Below are positions 1-8,594 of a DNA stretch of 64,000 nt, piece after piece. Position 1 is the first letter of the stretch, and every line of letters starts with the position of its first letter. Source of the DNA: Brevibacterium linens ATCC 9172 (GTDB taxonomy: Bacteria > Actinomycetota > Actinomycetes > Actinomycetales > Brevibacteriaceae); contig NZ_FXYY01000006.1 of NCBI RefSeq assembly GCF_900169165.1, positions 62,001-126,000 of the forward strand, in the 5' to 3' direction. The position numbers and the translations under genes are program-made. The notes beneath the pieces were generated by a model. That model ran no database searches. It worked only from the letters and a program-made list of their open reading frames with translations, and was not told the DNA's origin.

Positions 1-681
1 GACGTTGTAGGTGACCGTCACCGTCGGGGCACTGCCTTCCATCCGCTCACCCAGGGTGGCGTTGAGCTCCTCGTCCGGGTTGTCCTTGTCGTTGTTGTAG
101 ATGATGACCGCTGCGGCACCGGCCTCGGTGGCGGCCTTGGTCTTCTCACCGAAGGCGCATTCGCCGCGGGACACGAGCACAAGCGCACCTTCGGCGCTGG
201 AGTCGAAGTCACTGGCCTGACAGCCGAGCTGTCCGCCGGCCAGGTCGCTGTTGTCGTCATCGACCGGCAGCACCACCGGCAGATCGGTCAGCGGCTCAGT
301 GGTTCCCTCTGTGTATGAGGCGGTCGCAACCTTGACCGCTTCCCCGTCGACCTTGACGTCGACGGTGCCGAAGTTCTGGCCCTCGACATCGAAGGCCTGA
401 CGTTTCACATCGAAGGCTCCGGTCGCCTCGAGGGTGGATTCGACGTATTCCACGGCTTCTTCGTAGCCGGGGGTTCCCAGCGCACGGTGACCTTCATCCG
501 CGTGCGAGGTGGAGATGTCGGAGATCTTCTGCAGATGCTCCATCACGGCGTCGCCGTTGACGCCCATATCGGTGTGTTCGGTCGGTCCCGCGGTGCCCGC
601 TGCCAGCGCCGGGCTCACCCCGCCGAGGACCAGTCCGGCTGTGGCGGTGACTGCCAGCCAGCTCTTCGTTCGCAACTTCAT
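1..681 (-). CDS. Secreted M28-family aminopeptidase, N-terminal part (cut by window edge)
   Basis: Probable secreted zinc aminopeptidase acting on peptides outside the cell. The 227 visible residues start with a Sec signal peptide (basic MKLRTKSW, hydrophobic core, cleavage near ALAA at about residue 30). A segment typical of M28 enzymes follows (HLQKISDIS, then GTPGYEEAVEYV, about residues 48-80). After it comes a protease-associated (PA) domain with the hallmark CAFGEKTKAATEAGAAAVII stretch (about residues 170-190). The catalytic domain with the metal ligands lies beyond base 1, so activity cannot be judged. The ATG at 681 is preceded by an AAAGGAG ribosome site. It is divergent from the VIT gene. 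Confidence 0.85.
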   Translation of the reverse strand, partial: MKLRTKSWLAVTATAGLVLGGVSPALAAGTAGPTEHTDMGVNGDAVMEHLQKISDISTSHADEGHRALGTPGYEEAVEYVESTLEATGAFDVKRQAFDVEGQNFGTVDVKVDGEAVKVATASYTEGTTEPLTDLPVVLPVDDDNSDLAGGQLGCQASDFDSSAEGALVLVSRGECAFGEKTKAATEAGAAAVIIYNNDKDNPDEELNATLGERMEGSAPTVTVTYNV

Positions 682-1197
682 GGAGTTCCTTTCGCTCCTT
701 TGTCTGTGTCCAGAGGAATCGCACATGACGGCGCACCGGAAATGACCGCCACGGCATGACTGCTCGTCCATACCGGTGTCGGCCTCTTTACAGCTGCGCT
801 TGCGGGGAAGCTCGATTCTGACGCTTCGCTATGACTCGTCATTGGTAACGAATCACATGCTTCTATAACGAAACGGTGACACAACTCACATTGGTCATAA
901 ATCTAACGCACACCAGCCGGCTTTTATGTTACGAATTGATAACAACCGGTCACTGATCGATTTCGCACACGCGGACGGCCTGCGGTCGCGATGCGGACTC
1001 TCTGCGGTCATTGCCTCCGCGCCGACGATCGCTCCCGCGGCACCCCAGCCGCACCGGAACCGCGCCCACACGCGCCAGACCGAGCAGCACCAGACCGAGC
1101 AGCGCCGGCCCAGCGTCACGGTCACTCGACCGAACCCGCCCGGCCGCTCACCGCCCATCCAGTGCCGAGATCAGACCGCACGACTAGACTCGGACCA
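682..1197. promoter_or_regulatory. 516-base divergent intergenic region, AT-richer than its surroundings
   Basis: The region separates the aminopeptidase from the VIT transporter. Its left half is unusually AT-rich. It holds two TAACGAA words 20 bases apart (846 and 866) and the imperfect palindrome GTTACGAATTGATAAC at 928-943, which could be operator half-sites for either gene. The right half is GC-rich and open in several frames, but I find no ribosome site or codon pattern that supports a gene there. Confidence 0.4.
1185..1190 (+). promoter_or_regulatory. -10 box TAGACT of a leaderless transcript
   Basis: TAGACT ends 7 bases before the GTG at 1198. That spacing places transcription start on or next to the start codon, as in leaderless actinobacterial mRNAs, and no Shine-Dalgarno sequence is present. 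This box decides the start chosen for the VIT gene. Confidence 0.6.
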
Positions 1198-2301
1198 GTG
1201 ACGACCGATGACTCCGCAGGAGCGACTCCGCCTGCGCCCCCCGACAGACGAACCGTTCGCCGCTGGCAGCGCTACCTCGCCAACGAACGGCTCGAGGAAC
1301 GGGTTTACCGCAACCTCGCCGAACGCCGCAGCGGAGAGGATCGTGAGATCCTGCTCAGCCTGGCCGCCGCGGAATCCCGGCACCAGGAGCATTGGATCAC
1401 GCTGCTCGGCGAGCATGCCGAGAAGCGCCGTTCCGCCGATCTCCTCACCCGCTGCCTGGCCTTCCTCGGCGGTCTGTTCGGCTCCGTGTTCGTCCTCGCT
1501 CTTGCTCAGCAGTCGGAGACGAGCTCGCCGTACGACGAAGACGAAGCCGCCTCGGCCGAGATGGCCGCCGACGAACGCATCCACGCCGAGGTGGTCCGCG
1601 CTCTGGCTGCCCGTTCCCGCGCCCGCCTGTCGGGAAACTTCCGTGCCGCCGTCTTCGGCGCCAACGACGGACTGGTCTCGAACCTCGCACTCGTCCTCGG
1701 CGTCGGCGCGGCGGGAGTCTCGAACACCGTCATCCTGCTCACCGGCGTCTCTGGGCTGCTGGCCGGCGCCTTGTCGATGGGAGCCGGCGAGTACATCTCG
1801 GTGCGCTCCCAGCGCGAACTCCTCGACGCCTCCACCCCGGACCCCGAGTCCCGGCACGCCCTGGCCGACCTCAACATCGACGCCAACGAGCTCGCCCTCG
1901 TCTTCCGCGCCCGCGGCATGAAGACCCACGAGGCCGAGGCTCGCGCCAACCGCACGATCGCGGCGGCGAAGAACAGACAGGCGCCGCGCCTGCCGAACCT
2001 CGACTCCGAGGTCGACCGTGACGAACTCGGCACCGGCATCGGCGCTGCCCTCTCAAGCTTCTGCTTCTTCTCCTCCGGCGCGCTCATCCCGATCCTGCCC
2101 TACATCTTCGGCCTGTCCGGACTGCCCGCCGTGTTCCTCTCCGCCGGCCTCGTCGGCATCGCGCTGCTGTTCACAGGCGGCATCGTCGGCCTGCTCTCGG
2201 GCAAATCACCCGGCCCCCGCGCCCTGCGCCAACTCGGCATCGGCTTCGGTGCCGCCGCCGTGACCTACGTCCTCGGCCTGCTCTTCGGAGGTACCGCATG
2301 A
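1198..2301 (+). CDS. VIT1/CCC1-family iron/manganese transporter with N-terminal ferritin-like domain (MbfA-like)
   Basis: A 367-residue membrane protein that probably moves Fe2+ or Mn2+ out of the cytoplasm. Residues about 20-150 form a ferritin-like domain with two ExxH di-iron motifs (ESRHQEH and DERIHAE). The VIT core follows, with FGANDGLVSNLALVLGV, GALSMGAGEYISV and about five membrane spans to the C-terminus. This architecture matches the membrane-bound ferritin MbfA group, where the cytosolic ferritin-like part senses or oxidises iron and the VIT part exports it. The GTG start at 1198 is set by the leaderless promoter; an upstream ATG at 991 would add 69 residues of poor coding character. 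The stop overlaps the pabC start by 4 bases. Confidence 0.85.
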   Translation: MTTDDSAGATPPAPPDRRTVRRWQRYLANERLEERVYRNLAERRSGEDREILLSLAAAESRHQEHWITLLGEHAEKRRSADLLTRCLAFLGGLFGSVFVLALAQQSETSSPYDEDEAASAEMAADERIHAEVVRALAARSRARLSGNFRAAVFGANDGLVSNLALVLGVGAAGVSNTVILLTGVSGLLAGALSMGAGEYISVRSQRELLDASTPDPESRHALADLNIDANELALVFRARGMKTHEAEARANRTIAAAKNRQAPRLPNLDSEVDRDELGTGIGAALSSFCFFSSGALIPILPYIFGLSGLPAVFLSAGLVGIALLFTGGIVGLLSGKSPGPRALRQLGIGFGAAAVTYVLGLLFGGTA

Positions 2302-3185
2302 CCGATCCGCTCATCCTCGTCGACCCCACCGCGGCTGAGTTCGAGCTCACCGATCTCGGTGCCGCTCAGCTGCCTGTCACGGATCTCTCCGCTCATCGCG
2401 GGGACGGCATCTTCGAAACCGTGCTGGTCAGCGTGGGGACGCACGGTGCCACCGTGGTGTCGCGGGAACGGCACTTCACCCGCTTCCGCGCATCCGCCTC
2501 GGCGCTGGATCTGTCCGATCCGGACCAAGGACTGTGGGATCGGGTCATCGATTCCCTCATCGCCGAGGTGGCCGCTGCCGATCCCCAGAACGTCGAGTTC
2601 GGGATCCGCTATGCCCTCTCGCGCGGGGAGCAGGACGCGAACGGTCGGTTCCGGGGCCGCGGATGGGCCTTCCCCGTGCCCGTGGACGACCATATCCTCA
2701 CAGCCCGGGAGCAGGGTGTCACCGCCGTCAGCCTCGACCGCGGATTCGACGCCTATATCGGCAGCAAGGCCCCGTGGCTGCTCATCGGCGCGAAGACGCT
2801 GTCCTATGCGGTCAATCAGGCGGCCGGCCGCTATGCCGCGGCGAACGACGCCGACGAGGCGCTGTTCGTCTCCCACGACGGAATCGTGCTGGAAGGCCCG
2901 ACCGCAAACCTCATCATCCGCCGAGGCAACCGCCTCCTCACACCGAATCCGGAGGCTGGTCTGCTGTCGGGAACGACGCAGCGCCTGATCTTCGATCATG
3001 CGCAGGGCCTGGGGCTGCGCGCCGAATACGCCGACCTCGGACTCGACGACGTCAAGGACGCGGACGGGGCCTGGTTCGTCTCGTCGATGCGCACGGCCGC
3101 CGCTCTGCGCGAACTCGACGGCAACGCGATCGCTGTAGATCAGAATCTCACGGACCGATTCCAGGCGATCGTCCGCGGCCGCTGA
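2298..3185 (+). CDS. pabC: Aminodeoxychorismate lyase-type class IV aminotransferase
   Basis: A PLP enzyme of fold type IV, 295 residues. It most likely converts 4-amino-4-deoxychorismate to 4-aminobenzoate and pyruvate for folate synthesis. The Schiff-base lysine is K166 in GAKTLSY. The cofactor phosphate site is SGTTQ near residue 225, and the family signature LEGPTANLIIRRGNRLLTP lies at about 199-217. HRGDGIFETVLV near residue 33 is the usual N-terminal block. Branched-chain or D-amino acid transaminases share the fold, so the substrate is inferred. The start overlaps the VIT stop (ATGA), implying translational coupling, although no functional link between the two is known to me. Confidence 0.8.
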   Translation: MTDPLILVDPTAAEFELTDLGAAQLPVTDLSAHRGDGIFETVLVSVGTHGATVVSRERHFTRFRASASALDLSDPDQGLWDRVIDSLIAEVAAADPQNVEFGIRYALSRGEQDANGRFRGRGWAFPVPVDDHILTAREQGVTAVSLDRGFDAYIGSKAPWLLIGAKTLSYAVNQAAGRYAAANDADEALFVSHDGIVLEGPTANLIIRRGNRLLTPNPEAGLLSGTTQRLIFDHAQGLGLRAEYADLGLDDVKDADGAWFVSSMRTAAALRELDGNAIAVDQNLTDRFQAIVRGR

Positions 3186-3295
3186 CACCCCGGTGAGTCT
3201 GTGGGGATGACCTTCCCTCGGCCGTCCGGTCTCTGGGTGCTGTCGGGATGCGCTGTCGGGATGCGTGCTGTCGGGGATGCGCTGCCCCGAGCTCT

Positions 3296-3496
3296 TCAGG
3301 CTCGGGGCAGAGCGTCGGCGGGTTTCGCCGAGGGGAGAGTGAAGGCGAGAACGAGCCCGAGGATGCAGGCGGCGCAGCTGATCAGCCACACCGGCCAGAA
3401 GACGCCGGAGAGTCCCGGCAGCAGCGCAAGCAGGAATCCGAGGGCGCCACAGACGAACAGTCCGGTGACGACGCGCGTCTTCCACTTCCTCAGCAT
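3296..3496 (-). CDS. Small two-span membrane protein, unknown function
   Basis: A 66-residue protein with a basic start (MLRKWKTR), one hydrophobic span at about 9-30 and a second at about 33-54, then a short polar tail. Such small inner-membrane proteins (DUF2516-like or holin-sized) are common in Micrococcales, but I do not recognise this one. An AGAAAGG ribosome site lies 6 bases before the ATG at 3496. It stands alone between the pabC end and the divergent DUF4235 gene. Confidence 0.6.
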   Translation of the reverse strand: MLRKWKTRVVTGLFVCGALGFLLALLPGLSGVFWPVWLISCAACILGLVLAFTLPSAKPADALPRA

Positions 3497-3744
3497 CGTG
3501 TGCCTTTCTCTTCACGTTTCGGTTCAGACCTTCCCTTTGCCCGACCGAAGCGTGCTCTCACGCTATCCCCGCCGATCTGCCCGGCACATCCCCCAAAAGT
3601 ATGAAATGAGGGAACTTTCTCGACCTCGTTCGAACGGGGGTGGCCCCGGGCGCATCGTCCTGCGTTAGTGTTGTCTTCGACGGAATACGTTCCCGCGACT
3701 CCCCAGAGGCACGGGATCCAAGGTTCAAAGGAAAGGACACGAGC

Positions 3745-4044
3745 ATGGGAAAGCTCGCTTGGCAGATCATCGGCGTGGGAGCGCCTATCGCAGCTGCATT
3801 CGTCGCTCGCAAGACCCTGACCTTCGCGTGGGAGAAGTCGACGAAGCGCCCGGCGCCGTCGAACCCTGTCGATGACGAGATCTCGATGTCCGAGGCTCTG
3901 GCCTGGACGATCGTCTCCGGCGTCGGCGTGGCTGTGGCTCAGCTCGTGGTTCAGCGCATCGCCGCGAACACCGTGCGCAACAACTTCGGCGATGAGGCCC
4001 TGCCGAAGAAGTTCCGCAAGCAGATCGAAGAGACCACCGACTGA
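3745..4044 (+). CDS. DUF4235-family small membrane protein
   Basis: A 99-residue protein of a family widespread in Actinobacteria and without known function. A hydrophobic N-terminus (WQIIGVGAPIAAAFVARK), a polar middle (STKRPAPSNP), a second hydrophobic segment (ALAWTIVSGVGVAVAQLVVQR) and a charged tail make the typical two-span layout. GGAAAGGA lies 5 bases before the ATG at 3745. It is followed at once by a strong hairpin terminator and faces the aroD gene. Confidence 0.75.
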   Translation: MGKLAWQIIGVGAPIAAAFVARKTLTFAWEKSTKRPAPSNPVDDEISMSEALAWTIVSGVGVAVAQLVVQRIAANTVRNNFGDEALPKKFRKQIEETTD

Positions 4045-4069
4045 TCCTTCGCTGACCTCCACCAGCGAA

Positions 4070-4101
4070 ACGGCCCGCGAAGCACATGCTTCGCGGGCCG
4101 T
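4070..4101. terminator. Hairpin terminator after the DUF4235 gene
   Basis: A perfect 14-base-pair stem (ACGGCCCGCGAAGC at 4070-4083 with its complement at 4088-4101) encloses an ACAT loop and is followed by TCTGCTT. It lies 25 bases after the DUF4235 stop, between convergent genes. Confidence 0.85.
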
Positions 4102-4173
4102 CTGCTTCCCCGACGGACTCTGCCGGTCGAGCCAGGCCCGTCAGCAAACCCCTCGGCAAACGCGGGTCAGAAA

Positions 4174-4207
4174 TTCATACGCCCTGATCAAGATCACCGC
4201 GTATGAA
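4174..4207. promoter_or_regulatory. 34-base symmetric palindrome just after aroD
   Basis: TTCATACGC at 4174-4182 is mirrored by GCGTATGAA at 4199-4207, and inside it TGATC-AA-GATCA is itself a perfect inverted repeat. Only two C-C pairs and the central AA break the symmetry. Read on the minus strand, it begins 13 bases after the aroD stop and is followed by TTTCT, so it can serve as the aroD terminator. The nested symmetry would also suit a protein-binding site. Confidence 0.6.
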
Positions 4208-4219
4208 CTTTGAGGCCGC

Positions 4220-5137
4220 TCATACACACCTACCTCCGACGCGGTCGAGGATCTCGGCGAGGACCGATGCCTCGATCTGCCCCGGGGCCGAGGCCCGACC
4301 GATCTGCGCGAATGTGGCGCAGCTGCCGAAGCCGGCGCCCATGATCCGGCTCGTCCGGCCCAAGAGTCCCATCGCGATTCCGAGCACGGGAACCGGCAAC
4401 GAGGCATCCGCCGCGGCCGTCGCCTCCAGGAGACGCAGAACATCGGCCGGCGCCTGCGGCATCATCGCCACCTTGGCCACATCTGCACCGGCCTCGCTCA
4501 TCGCAGCGAACGTCTTCAGCAGGCGTTCGGCGGAGTCCGTGGACTCGAAATTGTGGTGTGAAGCGACGACGGGCACGCCCGCTTGCCGCGCCGAGGCGAT
4601 GAGGGAGCCCGACTCGGCCCGATCGATCTCGACGTCGATGGCCACGGGAACGCCCCATGATGCGCTGCCGGGAACTCCCGAGGCGGCGGTGCCGGTTCCA
4701 CCGGTGCCGCTGGGACCGGCGCCGGCAGCGGTTCCGGCGCCCGCCTCGACATCAGCGACCCCGGCGATGAGTTCCCGCACCACCTCGGCGTAGGCGTCCT
4801 CCGTGATCTCCACCTGCCCGCCTTCGAAACCGGTGCGCACGGTCAGGAGGATCGGCAGCCCGGCTGTGAGCGCATGCGGAAGCAGACGAAGGGCCGCCTC
4901 GGCGAGGCCGTGCACACCACTGTGCGCCCCACCTTGTGCGGAACCGGAAGCGGCGGCGAGCAGCAGATCGATGCGCCATTCGACGGCGTCGACGATCCCG
5001 GTCGCGGCGGCTGCAGCGCATTCGGCGGCGAGGTCCTCGGCATCGAGCGCCTGCGTGGGCACGATGATGGCCGGTCGGTCGGGATTGCGCACGGCAGGCG
5101 ACCCTGCGGCAGGATTGAGGAACGGCAATGATTTCAT
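4220..5137 (-). CDS. aroD: Type I 3-dehydroquinate dehydratase
   Basis: Shikimate-pathway enzyme of the class I aldolase type, 305 residues. It dehydrates 3-dehydroquinate through a lysine Schiff base. Visible hallmarks are EWRID at 53-57, the catalytic histidine block SHHNF at 193-197 (H194/H195) and the Schiff-base lysine K222 in AKVAMMPQ. A Gly/Ala/Ser-rich insertion of about 30 residues (131-161) separates the two halves, which makes it longer than the usual 250 or so. The gene stands alone, not in an aro cluster. It is divergent from the next hydrolase with only 48 bases between starts. Many actinobacteria use the unrelated type II enzyme, so the housekeeping or catabolic role is open. 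Confidence 0.85.
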   Translation of the reverse strand: MKSLPFLNPAAGSPAVRNPDRPAIIVPTQALDAEDLAAECAAAAATGIVDAVEWRIDLLLAAASGSAQGGAHSGVHGLAEAALRLLPHALTAGLPILLTVRTGFEGGQVEITEDAYAEVVRELIAGVADVEAGAGTAAGAGPSGTGGTGTAASGVPGSASWGVPVAIDVEIDRAESGSLIASARQAGVPVVASHHNFESTDSAERLLKTFAAMSEAGADVAKVAMMPQAPADVLRLLEATAAADASLPVPVLGIAMGLLGRTSRIMGAGFGSCATFAQIGRASAPGQIEASVLAEILDRVGGRCV

Positions 5138-5185
5138 CTCTCAAGCGTAGGCGGTGATCAGGCACGCGCGGGCGGGAGGACACGG

Positions 5186-5995
5186 GTGGAGACGATGCAG
5201 ATGGACAGGATCAGCGCACGCGATGGCTTCCCGCTCGAAGCCCAGGTCAGCGGGCCGAAAGACGCCCCAGCGCTGCTCCTGCTGCAAGGACAGTCGAATT
5301 CGCACGAGTGGTGGGACGATCTGCGCGGGGACTTCGAACCGGACTTCCGCACGATCACGTTCGACTATCGCGGGACGGGCGGCAGCCGGGGTCAGCTCGG
5401 CGAACTGTCGACGGCGAGCTTCGCCGACGACGCCGCGGACGTGCTCGACCACCTCGGCGTGGATCGGGCCGCGGTGTACGGCACCTCCATGGGCGGGCGC
5501 ATCGCGCAGATGCTGGCACTCAACCACCCGGATCGAGTGAGCGCACTCATCCTCGGGTGCACCTCCCCCGGCGGTCCGCACGGGGTCAAGCGTCCGCGCG
5601 AGGTCGGCCAGGCATTGGCGCGGCTGCGCGGAGATGAGCACACTCAGTACCTCTTCGACCTCTTCTACACCCCCGAGTGGACGGTGTCGGCGAAGTACAG
5701 CAAGATGCTCGGCGACGACACGATGACGGCCGCCGAGTCATCCGCCCATCTGCGCATCAGCGCCAATCACGACGCGTGGGATCGACTGCCGGAGATCACC
5801 GCTCCGACGCTGATCATGCACGGCGACGCCGACAGGATGAACCCGGTCGGAAATGCCCGCATCCTCCACGAACGCATCCCCGGTTCTCAGCTGCGCATTC
5901 TGCCGGAGGGCCGCCACGGATTCTTCGAAGAGTTCGCCGAGGTGGTCACTCCGGCCGTGATCCACTTCCTCTCGGAATCGCTGCGGACGCCCTGA
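5186..5995 (+). CDS. Alpha/beta hydrolase
   Basis: A 269-residue cytoplasmic alpha/beta-fold hydrolase of the 3-oxoadipate enol-lactonase/esterase type. The nucleophile is S101 in GTSMGG, the acid is probably the aspartate in HGDADRMNP near residue 217, and the base is the histidine in GRHGFFEEF near 244. The oxyanion region is LLQGQSNSHEWW, in place of the common HGxxG. The GTG start at 5186 is chosen because GGGAGGA lies 5 bases upstream. The substrate cannot be told from sequence. Confidence 0.8.
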   Translation: METMQMDRISARDGFPLEAQVSGPKDAPALLLLQGQSNSHEWWDDLRGDFEPDFRTITFDYRGTGGSRGQLGELSTASFADDAADVLDHLGVDRAAVYGTSMGGRIAQMLALNHPDRVSALILGCTSPGGPHGVKRPREVGQALARLRGDEHTQYLFDLFYTPEWTVSAKYSKMLGDDTMTAAESSAHLRISANHDAWDRLPEITAPTLIMHGDADRMNPVGNARILHERIPGSQLRILPEGRHGFFEEFAEVVTPAVIHFLSESLRTP

Positions 5996-6331
5996 AGACA
6001 AGGCCGCCTACTGCATCAAAACCTCATATCCGGTAACAAATCCATAAACGGCACACCTACATGCTCCAATCGATGATTATAACAATCAAGTAACGCACGA
6101 GCAGTTGTTTCCCCAGGTCAGAGCGCCAGTCAAGAAGGGCGCGCCGCATAATCCCGATAAGATCTCTGCCGAAGACCCTGAATAAAACTACAATGGTGGA
6201 TCAGATATCCGTGTGCGGTGAGGCGCGTGCGCAATTGAGCTATTCGGATCTGTTCTGCGAGCACCGAACCGTGCAAACGGGGGTGAAGCCTCTCGTTCTT
6301 GCGGACTGCCAAGAATGCTAGGAGGAAGTAC
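5996..6331. promoter_or_regulatory. 336-base AT-rich region upstream of the osmoprotectant transporter operon
   Basis: This stretch is clearly richer in A and T than its surroundings (for example GATTATAACAATCAAG near 6074) and has no credible gene. A 71-codon minus-strand frame inside it lacks a ribosome site. It is the likely promoter and osmotic control region of the following ABC operon. I see no clear operator. Confidence 0.45.
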
Positions 6332-7642
6332 GTGAGCGTTGTCAAAGCGTCACACGTCTACAAAGTTTTCGGAAAGCGCCAAGGCGAAGTCGTCAAGCGA
6401 CTCGAAGAAGGCGCGGACCGCGATGATCTGACCAAACTCGGAACGGCCGCCGTCATCGACGCGAGTTTCGACGTCCAGGAGGGCGAGATCTTCGTCGTCA
6501 TGGGCCTGTCGGGCTCGGGCAAGTCGACCCTGATCCGCACCCTCAACGGGCTCTGGGCACCCACTGCCGGGTCCGTCGAGGTGCTGGGCACCGATATCGC
6601 AAAGGTCGACGCCGCGACACTGCGCAAGGTCCGCAGCGAACACATCTCGATGGTGTTCCAGCACTTCGCACTGCTCCCGCACCGCACTGTCCGGGACAAC
6701 GCCGCCTATGCGCTCGAGATCCGTGGAGTCGCGAAGGCGGAACGGGACAAGGCCGCCGACCGCTGGCTCAAGGCCGTCGGCCTCGATGGCTGGGGCGACA
6801 AATTCCCCGAACAGCTCTCGGGCGGTATGCAGCAGCGCGTCGGCCTGGCCCGCGCGCTTGCGGCCGAGACCGACATCCTCCTCATGGACGAAGCCTTCTC
6901 CGCCCTCGACCCGCTGATCCGCCGCGAAATGCAGGAACAGCTCGTCGAACTGCAACGGGAACTGAAGAAGACGATCATCTTCATCACCCACGACCTCAAT
7001 GAGGCGATGTTCCTCGGTGACCGGATTGCGGTGATGCGCAATGGACGCATCGTCCAGGTCGGCACCCCGGAGGACATCCTCACCGACCCTGCCAACGACT
7101 ATGTCGCGCAGTTCGTCCACGACGTCGATCGAGCACGGGTCCTCACCGCGAACAACGTCATGGAGAAGGCACGTCAGACCGTGACCAATCATAACGGCCC
7201 CCGCGTCGCGCTGCGCACCATGCGTGAGAACAACGCCTCGGGCGTGTATGTCACGGACAAGGACCGGAAGTTCCTCGGACTCGTCAGCGACCGCGCCTGC
7301 ATCGAGCACATCCGGACAGGCGCCACGACTCTCGACGAGATCATCAAGCCGGTCGCCCACCCTGCGTCCCCGGACGACTTGCTCATCGATCTCTTCCTCC
7401 CGACCGCGGAGATGCCTCTGCCGGTGCCGGTCACCGACTCCGACGGCGAACTCGTCGGTGTCGTGCCGCGGGCAACCCTGCTCGCTGCGCTCGGCAACCA
7501 AAACGGCAACGACGAGCAGGCGACGGACGCCTCAGTCGAAGGCTGGCCCGAGCCGGTCGACACCGGGATCATCGACCAGGTACTGGCCGAAGGCGATGAT
7601 GCCGCCGCACCGCAGGTCGCCGGCGAAAGGGGTGAGCGCTGA
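6332..7642 (+). CDS. proV: Glycine betaine/proline-type ABC transporter ATPase
   Basis: ATP-binding subunit of an osmoprotectant importer (ProV/OpuAA class), 436 residues. Walker A is GLSGSGKST, the signature is LSGGMQQRVGLARALA, Walker B is ILLMDEAFSALDP and the switch histidine is in FITHDL. The C-terminal third (from about residue 285) is a CBS pair, which in OpuA-type importers senses ionic strength. AGGAGGA lies just before the GTG at 6332; an in-frame ATG at 6299 would add 11 residues but has no ribosome site. The stop overlaps the permease start (TGATG). The exact substrate (betaine, proline, carnitine or choline) is not resolved. Confidence 0.9.
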   Translation: MSVVKASHVYKVFGKRQGEVVKRLEEGADRDDLTKLGTAAVIDASFDVQEGEIFVVMGLSGSGKSTLIRTLNGLWAPTAGSVEVLGTDIAKVDAATLRKVRSEHISMVFQHFALLPHRTVRDNAAYALEIRGVAKAERDKAADRWLKAVGLDGWGDKFPEQLSGGMQQRVGLARALAAETDILLMDEAFSALDPLIRREMQEQLVELQRELKKTIIFITHDLNEAMFLGDRIAVMRNGRIVQVGTPEDILTDPANDYVAQFVHDVDRARVLTANNVMEKARQTVTNHNGPRVALRTMRENNASGVYVTDKDRKFLGLVSDRACIEHIRTGATTLDEIIKPVAHPASPDDLLIDLFLPTAEMPLPVPVTDSDGELVGVVPRATLLAALGNQNGNDEQATDASVEGWPEPVDTGIIDQVLAEGDDAAAPQVAGERGER

Positions 7643-8541
7643 TGGAGAACATCCGAATTCCGATCGGAGCCTGGGTCGACACAGCATTCGACTGGCTCAA
7701 AGAGAACGTCGCGTGGTTCTTCGACGCCGTCACCTGGCTGTTGAACCTCCTCATCGACGTCCTCACCGACGTGCTCGTCGACCTCCATCCGCTCGTCATC
7801 ATCATCCTGCTGGCGCTCATCGGCTGGGTCTTCCGCTCGTGGCAGATGGCCGTGGGCACCCTCATCACCCTGTTCTTCATCATGACGATGGACCAGTGGG
7901 TGGCCGCGATGCAGACCCTGGCGCTGATCATCATCGCCGCTGTCATCGCCGTCATCATCGCCATTCCGGTCGGCATTCTGGCCGCACGCAGCAACAAGGC
8001 CTCAGCGGTCATCAAACCGGTCCTCGACTTCATGCAGACGATGCCGGCCTTCGTCTACCTCATCCCTGCTGTCACCTTCTTCGGCATCGGCGTCGTCCCC
8101 GGCCTCGTGGCAACGGTGATCTTCGCTCTGCCTCCGGGCGTGCGGTTCACCGAGCTCGGCATCCGCGGCGTCGATTCGGAGACGGTCGAAGCCGGACAGT
8201 CCTTCGGTGCGACTCCCGGCCAGATCCTCCGCGGAGTCCAGCTGCCCTTGGCCACGCCCACGATCATGGCCGGCATCAACCAGGTCATCATGCTCGCACT
8301 GGCCATGGCCGTCATCGCCGGCATGGTCGGCGCCGACGGGCTCGGAAAGAACGTCGTCGAAGCGATCGCCACGCAGAACCTGCCGCTCGGTGTCGAAGCC
8401 GGACTCGGCGTGGTGATCATCGCGGTCTACCTCGATCGCGTCACCGCAGCCTTGGGCAATGCCAAGGACTACCCGCGCTCGCTCGTGGCAGGGCTGCGCC
8501 GTCGCCGCACGAAGAACAAGGCAACTGCCGCGGCAGCCTGA
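7642..8541 (+). CDS. proW: Glycine betaine/proline-type ABC transporter permease
   Basis: Membrane subunit of the ProU/OpuA-type importer, 299 residues with about six spans in the BPD-transport fold. The coupling motif follows EAGQSFGATPGQILRGVQLPL near residue 185. A short amphipathic N-terminal region before the first span is common in the family. Its ATG shares one base with the stop of the ATPase gene, and the binding-protein gene follows after 53 bases. Confidence 0.9.
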   Translation: MENIRIPIGAWVDTAFDWLKENVAWFFDAVTWLLNLLIDVLTDVLVDLHPLVIIILLALIGWVFRSWQMAVGTLITLFFIMTMDQWVAAMQTLALIIIAAVIAVIIAIPVGILAARSNKASAVIKPVLDFMQTMPAFVYLIPAVTFFGIGVVPGLVATVIFALPPGVRFTELGIRGVDSETVEAGQSFGATPGQILRGVQLPLATPTIMAGINQVIMLALAMAVIAGMVGADGLGKNVVEAIATQNLPLGVEAGLGVVIIAVYLDRVTAALGNAKDYPRSLVAGLRRRRTKNKATAAAA

Positions 8542-8594
8542 ATCGATGGACCACACAGTCTGAAATGTCGAACACTAGAGAAAAGGAACACATA

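Noticed and set aside
6130..6345. A 71-codon minus-strand gene upstream of the osmoprotectant transporter
   Set aside because: It overlaps the ATPase start and its promoter, has no ribosome site, and the region is AT-rich non-coding in character.
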